This document shows, in pieces, positions 24,927 to 35,635 of a stretch of 64,000 bases of DNA (its first letter is position 1; each line of letters opens with the position of its first letter). The stretch comes from Iris pallida. Its lineage: Eukaryota; Streptophyta; Magnoliopsida; Asparagales; Iridaceae. The DNA lies in NCBI GenBank assembly GCA_029216955.1, contig JANAVB010006999.1, forward strand, positions 2,102,431 through 2,166,430, read 5' to 3'. The position numbers and the translations under genes are program-made. Below the pieces are notes generated by a model. It was not told the DNA's origin. It was given only the letters and a program-made list of their open reading frames with translations, and searched no databases.

Positions 24927-25903
24927 AGCCCTAAGTAAAAGTGGTAGTGCCCTTAGAAAAAGCCTAAAAAATATTTAAAAGGAAGGGAGAGAGAGAGAGA
25001 GCAGCTCTTCCTTTCTTCCCTCTACCTCTCCGGTTTGCCCTCTCACTTCAATCTCATCATCATCCTCTTCTTCTTCTTCCTTTCTAAAGCCTACACAGAC
25101 TTCAACATCAACACCAATGTCAACACCACTCCTCCTTCCTCATGCTGCACCCCCGCGCACCCGTGCTCGTCGGCGACTGCCCCCCTCCTAGCCGCCGCCT
25201 CACCACTGACCACACCACCTCCAACACCACCATCTTCATCTTCATCTTCATCTTCATCTCCATCATCACCACTATTATCAAAACCCTAACCCCCTTCTTT
25301 AAAAAAAAAAAGAAAGAAAGAAAAGAAGATGAAGATGAAGCAAAGGAGGAGGAGAAAGTGGAGAAGAAGAAGCAAGCCCTAATCTCCAATTCCAAACCCA
25401 GATTATTTTTCCCAAGGCATGTTCTCCCTTTCTCTTTAAAATTTCAATTATAATTCTTAGATCTATTTTTTTTTGTCTATAAAATCAGAAAATTTATTCT
25501 AGATTTATAATGTTTAATTTCAGAAAATTCATGTATCCATATGTTTGAAAAATATAACACAGACACGTATCAAAATGAAATGGATACCCCTGCGGGAATA
25601 TTAGGACATGGAATCATTAAATTAAATTGTTTGTGTATGTTTGAAATTGTTTGACATGATCTTATATGAATGTTTAGACGCATAAGCGTAGAAAATTTCA
25701 CTCTCGCGTAATCAATACATATTCCAAGTACCAGAATAGTTTAGGATATATTCTGATACCGAAACAATATCAATTTATTGGTTATATTTAGAAAAATGAT
25801 TTAATTGAATTTATTTAGTGGAAATTGGTGATGTTTGTTCATATGATTTCCTAAGGGTTGGATGTATATGAGTTAATTCATTATGGAAATAAATATATAT
25901 ATA
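24927..25903. other. Unclassified segment between Gypsy LTR and LINE
   Basis: A TATTTAAAAG box at about 24974 is followed by (GA)n, a long CT-rich leader and an 84-codon frame (25035-25289, plus) rich in Ser, Pro and Thr. That frame has a hydrophobic start, then a (CTTCAT)n-like run. It resembles a promoter with 5' leader, either of an old LTR or of a lost gene. I recognise no domain. The remainder to 25903 is AT-rich with no gene. The Gypsy element inserted at its left edge and the LINE 3' end at its right. Confidence 0.4.
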
Positions 25904-25995
25904 TTTTTTTAAACCGTTACCTTTATTGAAAAAGAGGGTAATGAGTACATCCGACCTCATGGTAACAAGAAAAGAAAGAAAAAGAAAAAAAACCA

Positions 25996-28900
25996 CTACT
26001 GAAAAGCCCAGGAAGGAATAGACGGGAGATGATGACAACTCGAAAGAGACTTTCGAAACTGTCGCTTCACCTCCCGAACCAAGAAATCTGGCCCAGCACC
26101 ATGCCCTTCATATCTATGCTTGTTCCTATTTTTCCAAAGCACCCAAATGATCACACCAGCCAGAGATCTCCGATGATGGCTGCCCTGACCCCGCCACCAC
26201 CTTTAAAGAAATACCAGAAAGTCACTATGCAAACGTGCCTTGAAGAAACACCGAAAGCAGACCAAACCGTCTTAGCAAGATCCCCGTAGAAAAATAAATG
26301 CTGAAGGTTCTCCCCATGCCCAACCTGACAGCAATGACACCTGGAGGCCAGCTGGAAGCCAAGCTTCTGAAGAATATCATCAGTAGGAAGCCGGTTGTGA
26401 CAGACCCGCCACATCAGAATGCTCCACTTCGCTCGGAATACACTTGCCCCAAATATTAGAGAAAAGTGAAGAAGTAGGGTAAGAGATCCGCAACATCTCC
26501 AAGCCGCAGCCAGCGAGAAAGATCCTTTCCCCTCACCCCAGACCAAAGAATCAGGAGCTGAAGTACATGTCAGATTTGCCTCTCTGAGCCGTTCCGCTGC
26601 CTCAACTCCAAACTGTGCCGAAAATATAGGCAGATCCCAACCAGTGTCTGTCCAGTAAGATCGAATATCCGGACCACCATTATCAGAGTTCCTCGCCCTA
26701 GAATCTCTGATCTTTCTTCCCCTATCCGAAAGAACACGAACAATCACCGTACGTTGGGGAAGAATCACCCTTCTCCCTGCCAATCTAGTCGACCTCCGAA
26801 GCTCACCAGTGCCCGTCCGTCCAACCTCAGCAGATTCTCTCGCCTGAGATCGATTCTGCCCCCGAGTCCAGTCTCCCCGTGCCACGCCTGGTCCCTGAAG
26901 TCACTCCCACGGCCGAAGGTATAAAACCACTATCCAACCGAGGGCCCCCCGGAATCCAAGACTCACACCTCGCCGAACCCTCACCCCGCCCAAGTATAAA
27001 CGAAATGTGCGGTTCCGCCAATTTCCTTTCCCCTCAAAATCCGTCGCCAAACATGGGAGCACTTGGAAGTCATAAACGCCTCACATGGATGACGCTTCCG
27101 AAAATATTTCGATTTAAGAAGTTCTACCCAAAGTCCCTTCCCATGCCTCAGCTTCCACCAAAGCTTCATAGAGAAGGCATCCATAATATCATTCAGACAC
27201 TTGATCCCAAGGCCTCCTTCGGACTTAGTCCGAGTAACGAACCGCCACGCCATCCAACTCCTCTTAGCCACCCCATCCTTACTACCCCAGAAGAAAGCCG
27301 CAAATATCCTCTCAATCGCCCTGAGAATAGTCCGAGGAGGACAACATGCAGCCAATGTGTACATAGGGATGGATGAAAGTACATTCTTAATAAGGACCAA
27401 CTTACCCCCAGGAGAGAGGATCTTGTTCTGCCATCCCGTCATCCTCGACCGGATTTTATCTAGCAAATAGCTAAACATCCCCGCATTCCTTCTCCCGCAA
27501 GTTAACGGGCACCCCAAGTAAGAAAAAGGCAAAGTACCGGGACTAAATTCCGAAAAGAGTAGAGATAGTCCGAGCACGATCCTCACCCAAAGGATTCGCA
27601 GTATAGAAGGCAGATTTGGAGTAATTGATCTTCTGTCCAGACACAGCCTCATAATTATGCAGAACTTGCTGGAGAGAACGCAATCCAGCAATATCTCCCG
27701 AAGTGAAAATGAGAACATCATCCGCATAAGCCAAGTGCGAGATACGAGGTCCCCCAATCGGAGTATGAAATGAAGATCTTATATTAGATTCTTGAAGAAG
27801 CTTTAGGTTCCGAGAGAGTACCTCCGCAGCAATAATAAAGAGAGCCGGGGAAAGAGGGTCCCCCTGCCGGATCCCTCTAGACGCCGAGAAAAAAAGCAGT
27901 AGGAGCGCCATTTAGAAGCACGGCATAACGGGTATCAGCCAGAAGACGATAAATAAGATCACAGAAGATCTCATTAAAACCAAATCTCCGGAGAACCCTC
28001 AGGAGGAAATGCCAATTAACTCTGTCATAGGCCTTCTGCATGTCCAGCTTAATAGCAACATTTCCACCATGGTTTGGTTCCCTCATAGATGCCACCATAT
28101 CCTGGGCAATTATGATGTTGTCCATAATCTCTCTCCCCTGGACAAATGCACTTTGCTCCGGAGAAATAATTTTGGGAAGATAATTCCGCAACCTGCAAGC
28201 AATAGTCTTGGAAATAATTTTGTTACAGAAATTGCAAAGGCTTATAGGGCGGAAATCAGAAAGGCTCCTCGGGTGCTCGACTTTGGGGATAAGAAATAAG
28301 AATGTATCCGAGACGAAATCCGAAAGGCGCGCACCCATGAAAAACGATCCAACTGCTTCCTCCATGTCAGCAGCAATAATGTCCCAACAAACAGAGAAGA
28401 ATCTCCCAGAAAAGCCATCCGGACCGGCGCCACTAGCCGGATCCATCCCCCGAACAATTTCCAACAACTCCGCTCTGTCAGGGCGACGAACAAGATCAGA
28501 ATTGTCCTCCATAGAAATAATGCTAGGGATGACATCGAGGAAGGCATCGTCATCAGAAATAGGCTCAGCTCTAAACAGTTTAGTGAAGAATAAGGATGCC
28601 TCCATCGCAACCTCCTCGGTAGATCCAATTTCTGATCCATCAGCCCAAATAATTTTCTGAATACCCGCCTTTCTTTGCCTGCTCCTGGTGCACTCATGGA
28701 AAAAAACGGGTATTTTTATCTCCTTCCAGGTCCCACCTCAATCTGGCTTTTTGTTTCCAGAAAGAATCTTCAACCTGGACCTTTTGCTTCAATCTGGCAA
28801 CAGCCTACATCCAGGAAGCCCTCCCCCTCTCCGAAGGATGAAGCTCATAATCCTGCTCTGCCGCCAAGGCAGCGTCCTCGGCCCGACGGACTTCCTGGAA

Positions 28901-29782
28901 AACATCGTCGAAAGTAGCTCTGCTCCATCCAGCCAGAATATGCCCCGTCGTCCTCAATCGCATGCCCAGCCGCTCAAGCGCATCATAATGCCAACATGAA
29001 TTCCACGCCCGAGCCACAAGCGAAAGAAAATCCGAATGAGAAGTCCAGAACTCAAGAAAACGGAAGCCTCTGCGCAGTCCCGAAGAAGCTGGCTGGCAGG
29101 ATATCAAAAGAGGAGAATGATCAGATTCTGCCCGATTAAGATGCTCGCAAGAGACCTGGACACCATCCAACCAACTACCCGTCACGAGTAGCCTATCAAG
29201 ACGGGACCCCTGTCAATCAAGCCCCGTCTGCCCGTTCACCCAAGTATAGATGCTACCTCTGAACCCCACATCGGATAACCCGGCAGCCAACTGAAAGTCG
29301 AGGAACTCCGCAATGGCCCTCGTGTCAGGAGGTCGACCTCCAAATTTCTCATCCGGAGTGGCAATGATATTGAAGTCCCCGCCAACCGCCCAGGGCATGG
29401 CAATATCCCTGGCTTGGACGTCTAGAAGATGCCGCCACATAGTCCTCCTTCCCTGTCGTGTCCCTGCACCATGAACAATCGACAGCCGCACCGGAAGCGA
29501 AAAAACAACTCAAAGAAAGCTGCACCGTGATAGCCTGATCACAGGAGTCAATATAATTGATCCCAAGACCCGACTTACAGAAAATCCAAATATTGCCCTT
29601 ATCATTGCAAAAGCTATCATCAAAACCCAATCTAGTCGATAAGAAAGAAGCTTAGAGGATAGCACCTTGGGTTCAATAATGGCAAGAACCTGAATAGAGT
29701 TGGTCCGACACAAGGACCTGAGACGGGATAGAGTAGCTCTGTTCGCCGTCCCCCGAACATTCCAAATAAGAAAATTAACCAT
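25996..29782 (-). pseudogene. LINE ORF2 (endonuclease, reverse transcriptase, zf-RVT)
   Basis: Starts MVNFLIWNVRG at 29782, just after ORF1 ends. The AP-endonuclease is readable through LAIIEPKV, WAVGGDFNII and RAESDHSPLLI (N, E, D, N, SDH catalytic motifs). The frame breaks near 29600, at a stop near 29213 and again before 29185. The reverse transcriptase runs about 28690-27540: SDFRPISLCNFCNKIISK, ISPEQSAFVQGR, DMQKAYDRVNW, a one-base slip near 27890, GIRQGDPLSPALF, then the active site LAYADDVLIF. The zf-RVT region follows (KWSILMWRVCHNRLPTDDIL, CHCCQVGHGENLQHLFF). The natural end is ...IPSWAFQ then TAG at 25996. This enzyme would copy LINE RNA at nicked chromosomal DNA by target-primed reverse transcription. 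Confidence 0.87.
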
Positions 29783-32057
29783 GGACCCTCTGAGGGTCCC
29801 GCCTAACCCGGGAAGCATGCGATCGAAGAAGTCGATCCGACTGAGGTGCCATCGACTTCCTTCGTCTACCAGCTGCCTTCTTAAATGGAACCATCTGCCA
29901 TTCTTCTTCACGTCCCTCGGAGATCGAGGTGGAAGGTCTAACCTCGGGCAGAGAAACCAAATCGTCACCCGGAGCCGATTCATAACCCCAAAGGGATAAA
30001 GGACCGTGACCGGCCTCCTCCCACACCACCAAGCTACGATCTTCTGTGTCAGAATCAACCGCTATAACTCCCTGACCCAACTGGTTATGGATAATGATAG
30101 GAAGATCCGATAAATCAATAGGCCCAATTCCCGCTCAGGGCCCAACTGCCCACCCGAGCTAGAGCCTGGGGCGCTACGTCCCTCCATCATGGGCCGCCCG
30201 CCATCTGACCACAGAGCCAACTGGCCCGAGGAAGACTCCCCCACGTGCCAGGAAGGCGGAACGGAGTTTGTACGATTATCATTACTCCGCGCAATCCTGG
30301 CTGCGAGGTCCCCGTGCTATCATCACGCCCCCCGACACGCCGCCACATCATCCGTGTCCCCTTTCCCTTTCTCGCGCCTTGATCGTCTCCTCCGACGACC
30401 CCTGCTAGTCCCACGTCCACCCTCCGGGCCATCCCTGCTGGCGCGACGACCTCCCCCCGTGCCACTTTCCACTAGCGTGACGCCCGAGGAAGTAGCGTCA
30501 ATGACGTTCGTTCCTTTCAACGCTGCCCACCGGCGGTGTCACCACTTTAGGCTGACCACAATCACTCTCTACGTGGCCATGCAAGCCGCATGCAACACAG
30601 TAAAATGGGGGTCCTCTCATACACTACCGGCTGCGAACGGACGCCATCAGGAATTTGAAAGAAAACCTCATGGTGTAGTGGTTTACTAACGTCCACTTCA
30701 ACCAAAACCCTAGCAACCCCCGGCCTGGAAAACGAAGCCGTTGCTCGGTCCGTATAAAGCGGAGTACCAAGACCAGAGGCAATGGAGAGGACCGCATTAG
30801 TATCAAACATGCAATGTGGGAGCCCAGGAAAGGCAACCCAAACCGGAACTCTCGGATCCTCTCTTAACGGCGAAAAAATCACCGAAGATCTGAATAACGC
30901 CATCGGGACTCGTCCAACGAACCAGCAGTCCTTGGATCTAAGCCTGAGAAAATCACTCTCCTCATGAGGTCGAATAAGGACGTGACGATCGTCAATGGCC
31001 TTAACTTCAATCAACCTTCGGAATCCCCTCGAATCAAAATCCTTCTTAATGGTCTCAGTCGGAAGTCTCCGCCGAGAAAACTTCCCAATAAGGTCCAGCC
31101 CACAGGGCGCTGTAAGGGCCACCATATCCGACGGAGAAAAAACGGCCATCTTCCGACCATCCACAACAGAAGCTGGACGAAAGGAGACCCTCGAAACACC
31201 CTTCAAACCCGTCGCTGATCGCCCTGAAACTGCAGCAGCAAAGTTTACCGGGCCATTCTTACCGCCGCGTGCCCCCGTCACCTGAGGCGACGCAACCGAG
31301 TGAGCCAAAGGCGACCTTGCCTCCGCAACCAAACCGGGGGAGGGCCCACAAAGAGCAGAGCCCTCCCCCGCAATCGGTCCTTCCCCTAGAACGGCCTCCT
31401 GACCCTCCCTCGGATGACCAGAGGGAGCGGAACTCCCCGCCCCAACAGACGGCGCCACAACCAGCGGGCTCAACAGGTCACTGGGAATAGGGGCGGAACC
31501 CACCCCAGAAACACTAGCAACCGCCTGAGTCGGCCTCGGCCTGTCGCGGTGGCCAATAAGGTCGGAGCCCCCCGCCAGAGGACTCAACACCGTGTCAGAT
31601 CCGATGATACCCCCGTATGCCGGCCGTCCCCAAGGACTCCCGCCTGAGCCACACGCATGGCTGGGTCACCCACATGGGCGCCGCCGCCAATACGTATGCC
31701 GGGATGGCCGGAAGCCACCTCCGCCGAACCCCCAGGGGGTCCCTGATCCACACGCGTGGCTGGGTCACCCACATGGGCGCCGCCGCCAATACGTAGGCCG
31801 GGATGGCCGGAGGCCCCCTCCGTCGATCCAATAGGGGGTCCGGAACCCCCCACCGGAGAAACCACCGTTTCCAGGCCTCGAGGCCGCCCGGACGGGTCAC
31901 CCACAGGGGCGGCGCCGCCAAATCGGTGGCCAGTATGGCCGGAGGCCCCCGCCACCGAACCACGAGGGGGGCTGGAGCCCCCCACCGGAGAAGACATTCG
32001 TCGACGATCACCTCCCAGGACTCGAGCACCGCGGAGAGCTCCAGACGCGAGCCCTAA
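29775..32057 (-). pseudogene. LINE ORF1 (repeat-rich N-terminus, DUF4283, zinc knuckle; frameshifted)
   Basis: ORF1 is the RNA-binding protein of plant L1 elements. The N-terminal 150 or so residues are Gly/Pro-rich tandem repeats (see 31640-31990). They go out of frame at a C-run near 31610, five C here and six in the copy near 33860. The DUF4283 core is in 31590-30562 (MALTAPCGLDLIGKFSRRRL, VWVAFPGLPHCMFDTNAVL). A CCHC knuckle, CVACGLHGHVESDC, follows in the neighbouring frame at about 30602-30561, showing a second one-base slip. The C-terminal basic tail is 30080-29775. Start near 32050 is likely but not proven. Confidence 0.78.
31640..31990. repeat. ~102-bp in-frame tandem repeats in LINE ORF1
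   Basis: At least three to four diverged units carry the words GGGTCACCCACATGGGCG, CCGCCGCCAATACGTA and GGGATGGCCGGAGGCC. Unit length is divisible by three. They translate on the minus strand as a 34-residue repeat with the cores ASGHPGIRIGGGAHVGDPA and RVDQGPPGGSAE. The second LINE copy has the same array at about 33890-34235. Confidence 0.85.
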
Positions 32058-32059
32058 AA

Positions 32060-32074
32060 GTTTTCTCAATCAAG

Positions 32075-32137
<63 letters not shown>

Positions 32138-32155
32138 TTATTTATTTATTTATTT

Positions 32156-32193
<38 letters not shown>

Positions 32194-32208
32194 TTTTATT
32201 TTATTTTG
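32060..32208. repeat. (TA)n followed by (TTTA)n microsatellite
   Basis: About 60 bp of TA, then about 75 bp of TTTA/TTTTA, directly upstream of the LINE 5' end. Confidence 0.93.
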
Positions 32209-32349
32209 GGCTCACAATTCCATGGGGCCCAGGGCGGTCACCTGGCCGCCCTGGGCCAGGGCCGGCCCTGATATTGCCTCTAATCTAGAACATGTAAATT
32301 TCACTTCTCTAGCCAAGCTTGTCTCTCTTGGAACAACTTCGGATACAAG
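32209..32349. mobile_element. Hairpin-bearing TE terminus fragment
   Basis: GGCCCAGGGCGG and CCGCCCTGGGCC form a 12-bp perfect inverted repeat around a short loop at 32225-32256. It is followed by CCAGGGCCGGCCCTGA, a word common at the ends of plant hAT elements of the TTF/MYM type. No partner terminus or gene was seen. Confidence 0.4.
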
Positions 32350-33158
32350 TAGGGCTGCAAATGAGCCAAGTCGTTCGCGAGCTGCTCAAAGCTCAGTTCG
32401 ATAAAAGCTCGTTTGAGCTCGGTTCGTTTAGTAAACAAGCTAACCTCAAGCTTTATTTTTAAGGTCGTTTAATAAACGAGTCAAGTTCAAGCTTAGAAGT
32501 ACTTGGCTCGTTTGAGCTCGTGAGCTGGCTCGTTTATGAGCTTGCGAGCTGGCTTGATTAGAAGGTATAGGAGCTCGTTTAGGAGCTTGTTTAGAACCTC
32601 GTTTGTTCTTTGTTGAATTCTAATTTTATATATGTTTGTATAACAATATGATTGTGTGCATTATATATATTTATGTCCTTAATTGATATTAAAGAACTTT
32701 TTTAATTATTTTTTTATAAAAAAAATTGTTAATATTACATGTACTTGAATTCAAACATAACTAGCTTGAAATCGAGCTCGTTAAGCTTGAAATGAAGCTT
32801 AATGAGTTTGAAATAAAGTTGAGCGAGCTTGAAATCAAGCTTAACGAGGTTGAATTTTAGCTTATCGAGCTTGTTTATCAAACTTCAATCAAGCTTGCTT
32901 ATCAAGCCAAACTTGAGCTCAAACCAAGCCAAGCCAAGCCAAGCTTGAGCTTAATATAAACAAGCTCGAGCCAAGTTCAAGCTCTAAAATAAAAAATTTA
33001 TCAAGTTCAAACTCGAGCTTGATTAATTCTAGTTAAGTCAATCTCAAGCTTACAAAAACTTGGCTCGCTTGGAGCCTCTCATATAAGAATATTTCACCCA
33101 ACTGTCAGATATTTTTCCCCGTCGCTCTCGTTTCTTTTACCAACTTATTGATGAACAG
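32350..33158. mobile_element. hAT-like terminus rich in GAGCTCG/AAGCTTG repeats
   Basis: TAGGGCTGCAAATGAGCC near 32349 looks like an hAT 5' terminus. The 730 bp that follow are dense in (G)AGCTCG, AGCTTGA and CAAGCTTG words on both strands, a familiar subterminal pattern of non-autonomous plant hATs. The other terminus is not identified. An assembly gap follows. No gene. Confidence 0.5.
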
Positions 33159-33171
33159 NNNNNNNNNNNNN
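33159..33171. other. Assembly gap (13 N)
   Basis: Thirteen undetermined bases. The sequence on the right resumes in the middle of a second copy of LINE ORF1. Confidence 0.99.
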
Positions 33172-34308
33172 GTCCAACGAACCAGCAGTCCTTGAATCTA
33201 AGCCTGAGAAAATCCTCTCCTCATGAGGTCGAATAAGGACGTGACGATCGTCATGGCCTTAACTTCAATCACCCCGGAATCCCCTCGAATCAAAATCCTT
33301 CTAATGGTCTCAGTCGGAAGTCTCCGCCGAGAAAACTTCCCAATAAGGTCCAGTCCACAGGGCGCTGTAAGGGCCACCATATCGACGGGGAAAAAAAACG
33401 GCCATCTTCCGACCATCCACAACAGAAGCTGGACGAAAGGGACCCTCGAAACACCCTTCAAACCCGTCGCTGACCGCCTGAAACTGCAGCAGCAAAGTTC
33501 ACCGGCCTTACCGCCGCGTGCCCCCGTCACCTGAGGCGACGCAACGAGTGAGCCAAAAGGCGACCTTGCCTCCGCAACCAAACCGGGGGAGGGCCCACAA
33601 AGAGCAGAGCCCCCCCCCACAACCGGTCCTTCCCCTAGAACGGCTCCTGACCCTCCCTCGGATGACCAGAGGGAGAGGAACTCCCCGCCCCAACAGACGG
33701 CGCCACAACCAGCGGGCTCAACAGGTCACTGGAAATAGGGGCGGAACCTCCCCCAGAAACACTAGCAACCGCCTGAGTCGGCCTCGGCCTATCGCGGTGG
33801 CCAATAAGGTCGGAGCCCCCCGCCAGAGGACTCAACACCGTGTCAGATCCGATGATACCCCCCGCATGCCGGCCGTCCCCAAGGACTCCCGCCTGAGCCA
33901 CACGCATGGCTGGGTCACCCACATGGGCGCCGCCGCCAATACATATGCCGGGATGGCCGGAAGCCCCCTCCGCCGAACCCCCAGGGGGTCCCTGATCCAC
34001 ACGCGTGGCTGGGTCCACCCACATGGGCGCCGCCGCCAATACGTGGGCCGGGATGGCCGGAGGCCCCCTCCGCCGATCCAACAGGGGGTCCGGATCCCCC
34101 CACCGGAGAAGCCACCATTTCCAGGCCTCGAGGCTGCCTGGACGGGTCACCCACTGGGGCGGCGCCGCCAAATCGGTGGCCAGTATGGCCGGAGGCCCCC
34201 GCCACCGAACCACGAGGGGGGCCGGAGCCCCCCACCGGAGAAGACATTCGTCGACGATCACCTCCCAGGACTCGAGCGCCGTGGAGAGCTCCAGACGCGA
34301 GCCCTAAA
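33172..34308 (-). pseudogene. Second copy of LINE ORF1 5' part, cut at the gap
   Basis: Co-linear with 30915-32059. It starts at GTCCAACGAACCAGCAGTCC directly after the N run and ends at the same LINE 5' boundary GAGCCCTAAAA. The first 400 bp next to the gap differ from the other copy mainly by one- to five-base deletions (for example near 33214, 33249, 33272, 33302, 33382 and 33510). Further from the gap the match is nearly exact. In this copy the repeat-rich N-terminus and the following part share one frame (34261-33635). It is either a separate truncated insertion or a poorly polished contig end. Confidence 0.8.
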
Positions 34309-34313
34309 AAAGA

Positions 34314-34316
<3 letters not shown>

Positions 34317-34407
<91 letters not shown>
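34317..34407. repeat. (TA)n microsatellite
   Basis: Pure TA, about 90 bp, beside the second LINE copy. Confidence 0.95.
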
Positions 34408-34409
<2 letters not shown>

Positions 34410-34700
34410 GGGATGGCAATTACCCTAGAAACTATAATTATTTGTCATGATACCTATATCCAACTACAATATAAATATATTTCACTAGTTAATTCTCTAA
34501 TTAGATACACCGATGTGTGTGCATAAGTTTAATACCCAAATCCTATAGGTATGAATATAAGTAGAAATTTTAGTTAATGAAATCCCAAATATTTTTCTTT
34601 CCAACATCTAGTACTCGTGGAATTGTTTAATGTTGACTTTTCATGATTTTAAAACTAATTTACCTAAAATCAGCATTCACGTGAATATCGACTCTAATTA
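34408..34700. other. AT-rich insert between two (TA)n arrays
   Basis: About 290 bp of unique sequence starting ACGGGATGGCAATTACCC. No inverted ends, gene or tRNA-like boxes were seen. Like its neighbours it is bounded on both sides by TA repeats. Confidence 0.5.
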
Positions 34701-34701
34701 A

Positions 34702-34773
<72 letters not shown>
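34701..34773. repeat. (TA)n microsatellite
   Basis: Pure TA run separating the previous insert from a SINE-like unit. Confidence 0.95.
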
Positions 34774-34775
<2 letters not shown>

Positions 34776-34915
34776 AGCATGTGTGGTGTGATGGGTACAC
34801 CCATGCTTGTGTACGGGGAGGGCCGGGTTCGAGACCCCGCGGGCGCGGGGGTTGTTGGGGTTTGGGGAACTCGGCCGGGAGGGGGGGCGGGTAGGCGGGG
34901 CCGGGGGGCCAATAG

Positions 34916-34917
<2 letters not shown>
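34774..34917 (+). mobile_element. tRNA-derived SINE-like unit flanked by (TA)n
   Basis: A box-A-like stretch (GTGGTGTGATGGGTA) is followed about 35 bp later by a perfect box B core, GGGTTCGAGACCCC. This is the internal RNA polymerase III promoter arrangement. The rest is very G-rich. Both sides are TA microsatellite. It does not fold as a full tRNA, so it is not a tRNA gene. Confidence 0.55.
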
Positions 34918-34980
<63 letters not shown>

Positions 34981-34984
<4 letters not shown>

Positions 34985-35364
34985 AGCGGATCAAAAGCCC
35001 CCCTTAGAAAACCCCCTAAAAACCCCCCATCACTCTCAGCCGTAATTTAATGTTAATATTAATGTTAATGTTAATGTTAATATTAACATTAATATTAATA
35101 TTAATGTTAATATTAATATTAATGTTAATGTTAATATTAATATTTATTTTTATTTTTATATTAATGTTAATGTTAATGTTAATATTAATGTTAATGTTAA
35201 TGTTAATGTTAATATTAATATTAATTTTAATGTTAAGTTTAATGTTAATTTTAGTATGTAATGTTAATATTAACATTAATATTAACATTAATATTAACAT
35301 TAAATTATGGCAGAGAGTGAGGGGATTTTCTAGGGGGTTTTCTAAGGGGGCTTTTGATCCGCTT

Positions 35365-35367
<3 letters not shown>
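34981..35367. mobile_element. Hairpin MITE with hexamer-repeat core, inside (TA)n
   Basis: The two ends are inverted repeats of about 65 bp. The left end reads GGAGCGGATCAAAAGCCCCC, TTAGAAAACCCCCTA and so on (34983-35048). The right end is its complement (35301-35366, ending GCTTTTGATCCGC). The core, about 250 bp, is built of TTAATG/TTAATA/TTAACA hexamers. TA microsatellite directly abuts both ends, as in the rice Micron MITE that targets (TA)n. No coding capacity. Confidence 0.78.
35046..35306. repeat. (TTAATG)n/(TTAATA)n minisatellite core
   Basis: Hexamer tandem array within the hairpin MITE, with inverted TTAACATTAATA units towards its right end. Frames reading Ile-Asn or Met-Leu repeats across it are not proteins. 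Confidence 0.9.

Positions 35368-35443
<76 letters not shown>
35368..35443. repeat. (TA)n microsatellite
   Basis: Pure TA between the hairpin MITE and the poly-A tail of the next SINE. Confidence 0.95.
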
Positions 35444-35461
<18 letters not shown>

Positions 35462-35572
35462 TTTTTTTTGAAGCAATGGGTACTTGTGGCGAACTCGCCT
35501 CCACTGGGGCTCGAACTCCCGACCACTTGGGCCGCATGCATCTCTCTTAACCACTAGGCTAGAGGTCATTTG

Positions 35573-35573
<1 letters not shown>
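35444..35573 (-). mobile_element. tRNA-derived SINE with poly-A tail, inside (TA)n
   Basis: On the minus strand it begins TGACCTCTAGCCTAGTGG (box-A region TAGCCTAGTGGTTAA). It has box B GGAGTTCGAGCCCC about 35 bp on and ends in 26 A, seen as T at 35444-35469. The head is homologous to the SINE at 38307-38555, which also starts TGACCTCTAAC. (TA)n lies on both sides. Confidence 0.75.

Positions 35574-35632
<59 letters not shown>
35574..35632. repeat. (TA)n microsatellite
   Basis: Pure TA, about 60 bp. Confidence 0.95.

Positions 35633-35635
<3 letters not shown>

Larger units (their letters stand above)
25904..32059 (-). mobile_element. L1-type LINE, near full length, broken
   Basis: About 6.2 kb on the minus strand with ORF1 (DUF4283), then ORF2 (endonuclease, reverse transcriptase, zf-RVT). 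The 3' end is a short A-run, seen as T at 25904-25910, after an AATAAA-like signal (CAATAAAGG on the minus strand). The 5' end is set at about 32059. A second copy at 33172-34308 shares sequence up to GAGCCCTAAAA and then has different flanking DNA. Both flanks are TA-rich, so the target duplication cannot be read. Several frameshifts and stops make it inactive. Confidence 0.85.

Noticed and set aside
34774..34917. Functional tRNA gene
   Set aside because: Box A and B words are present, but the cloverleaf stems do not form and the downstream sequence is SINE-like.
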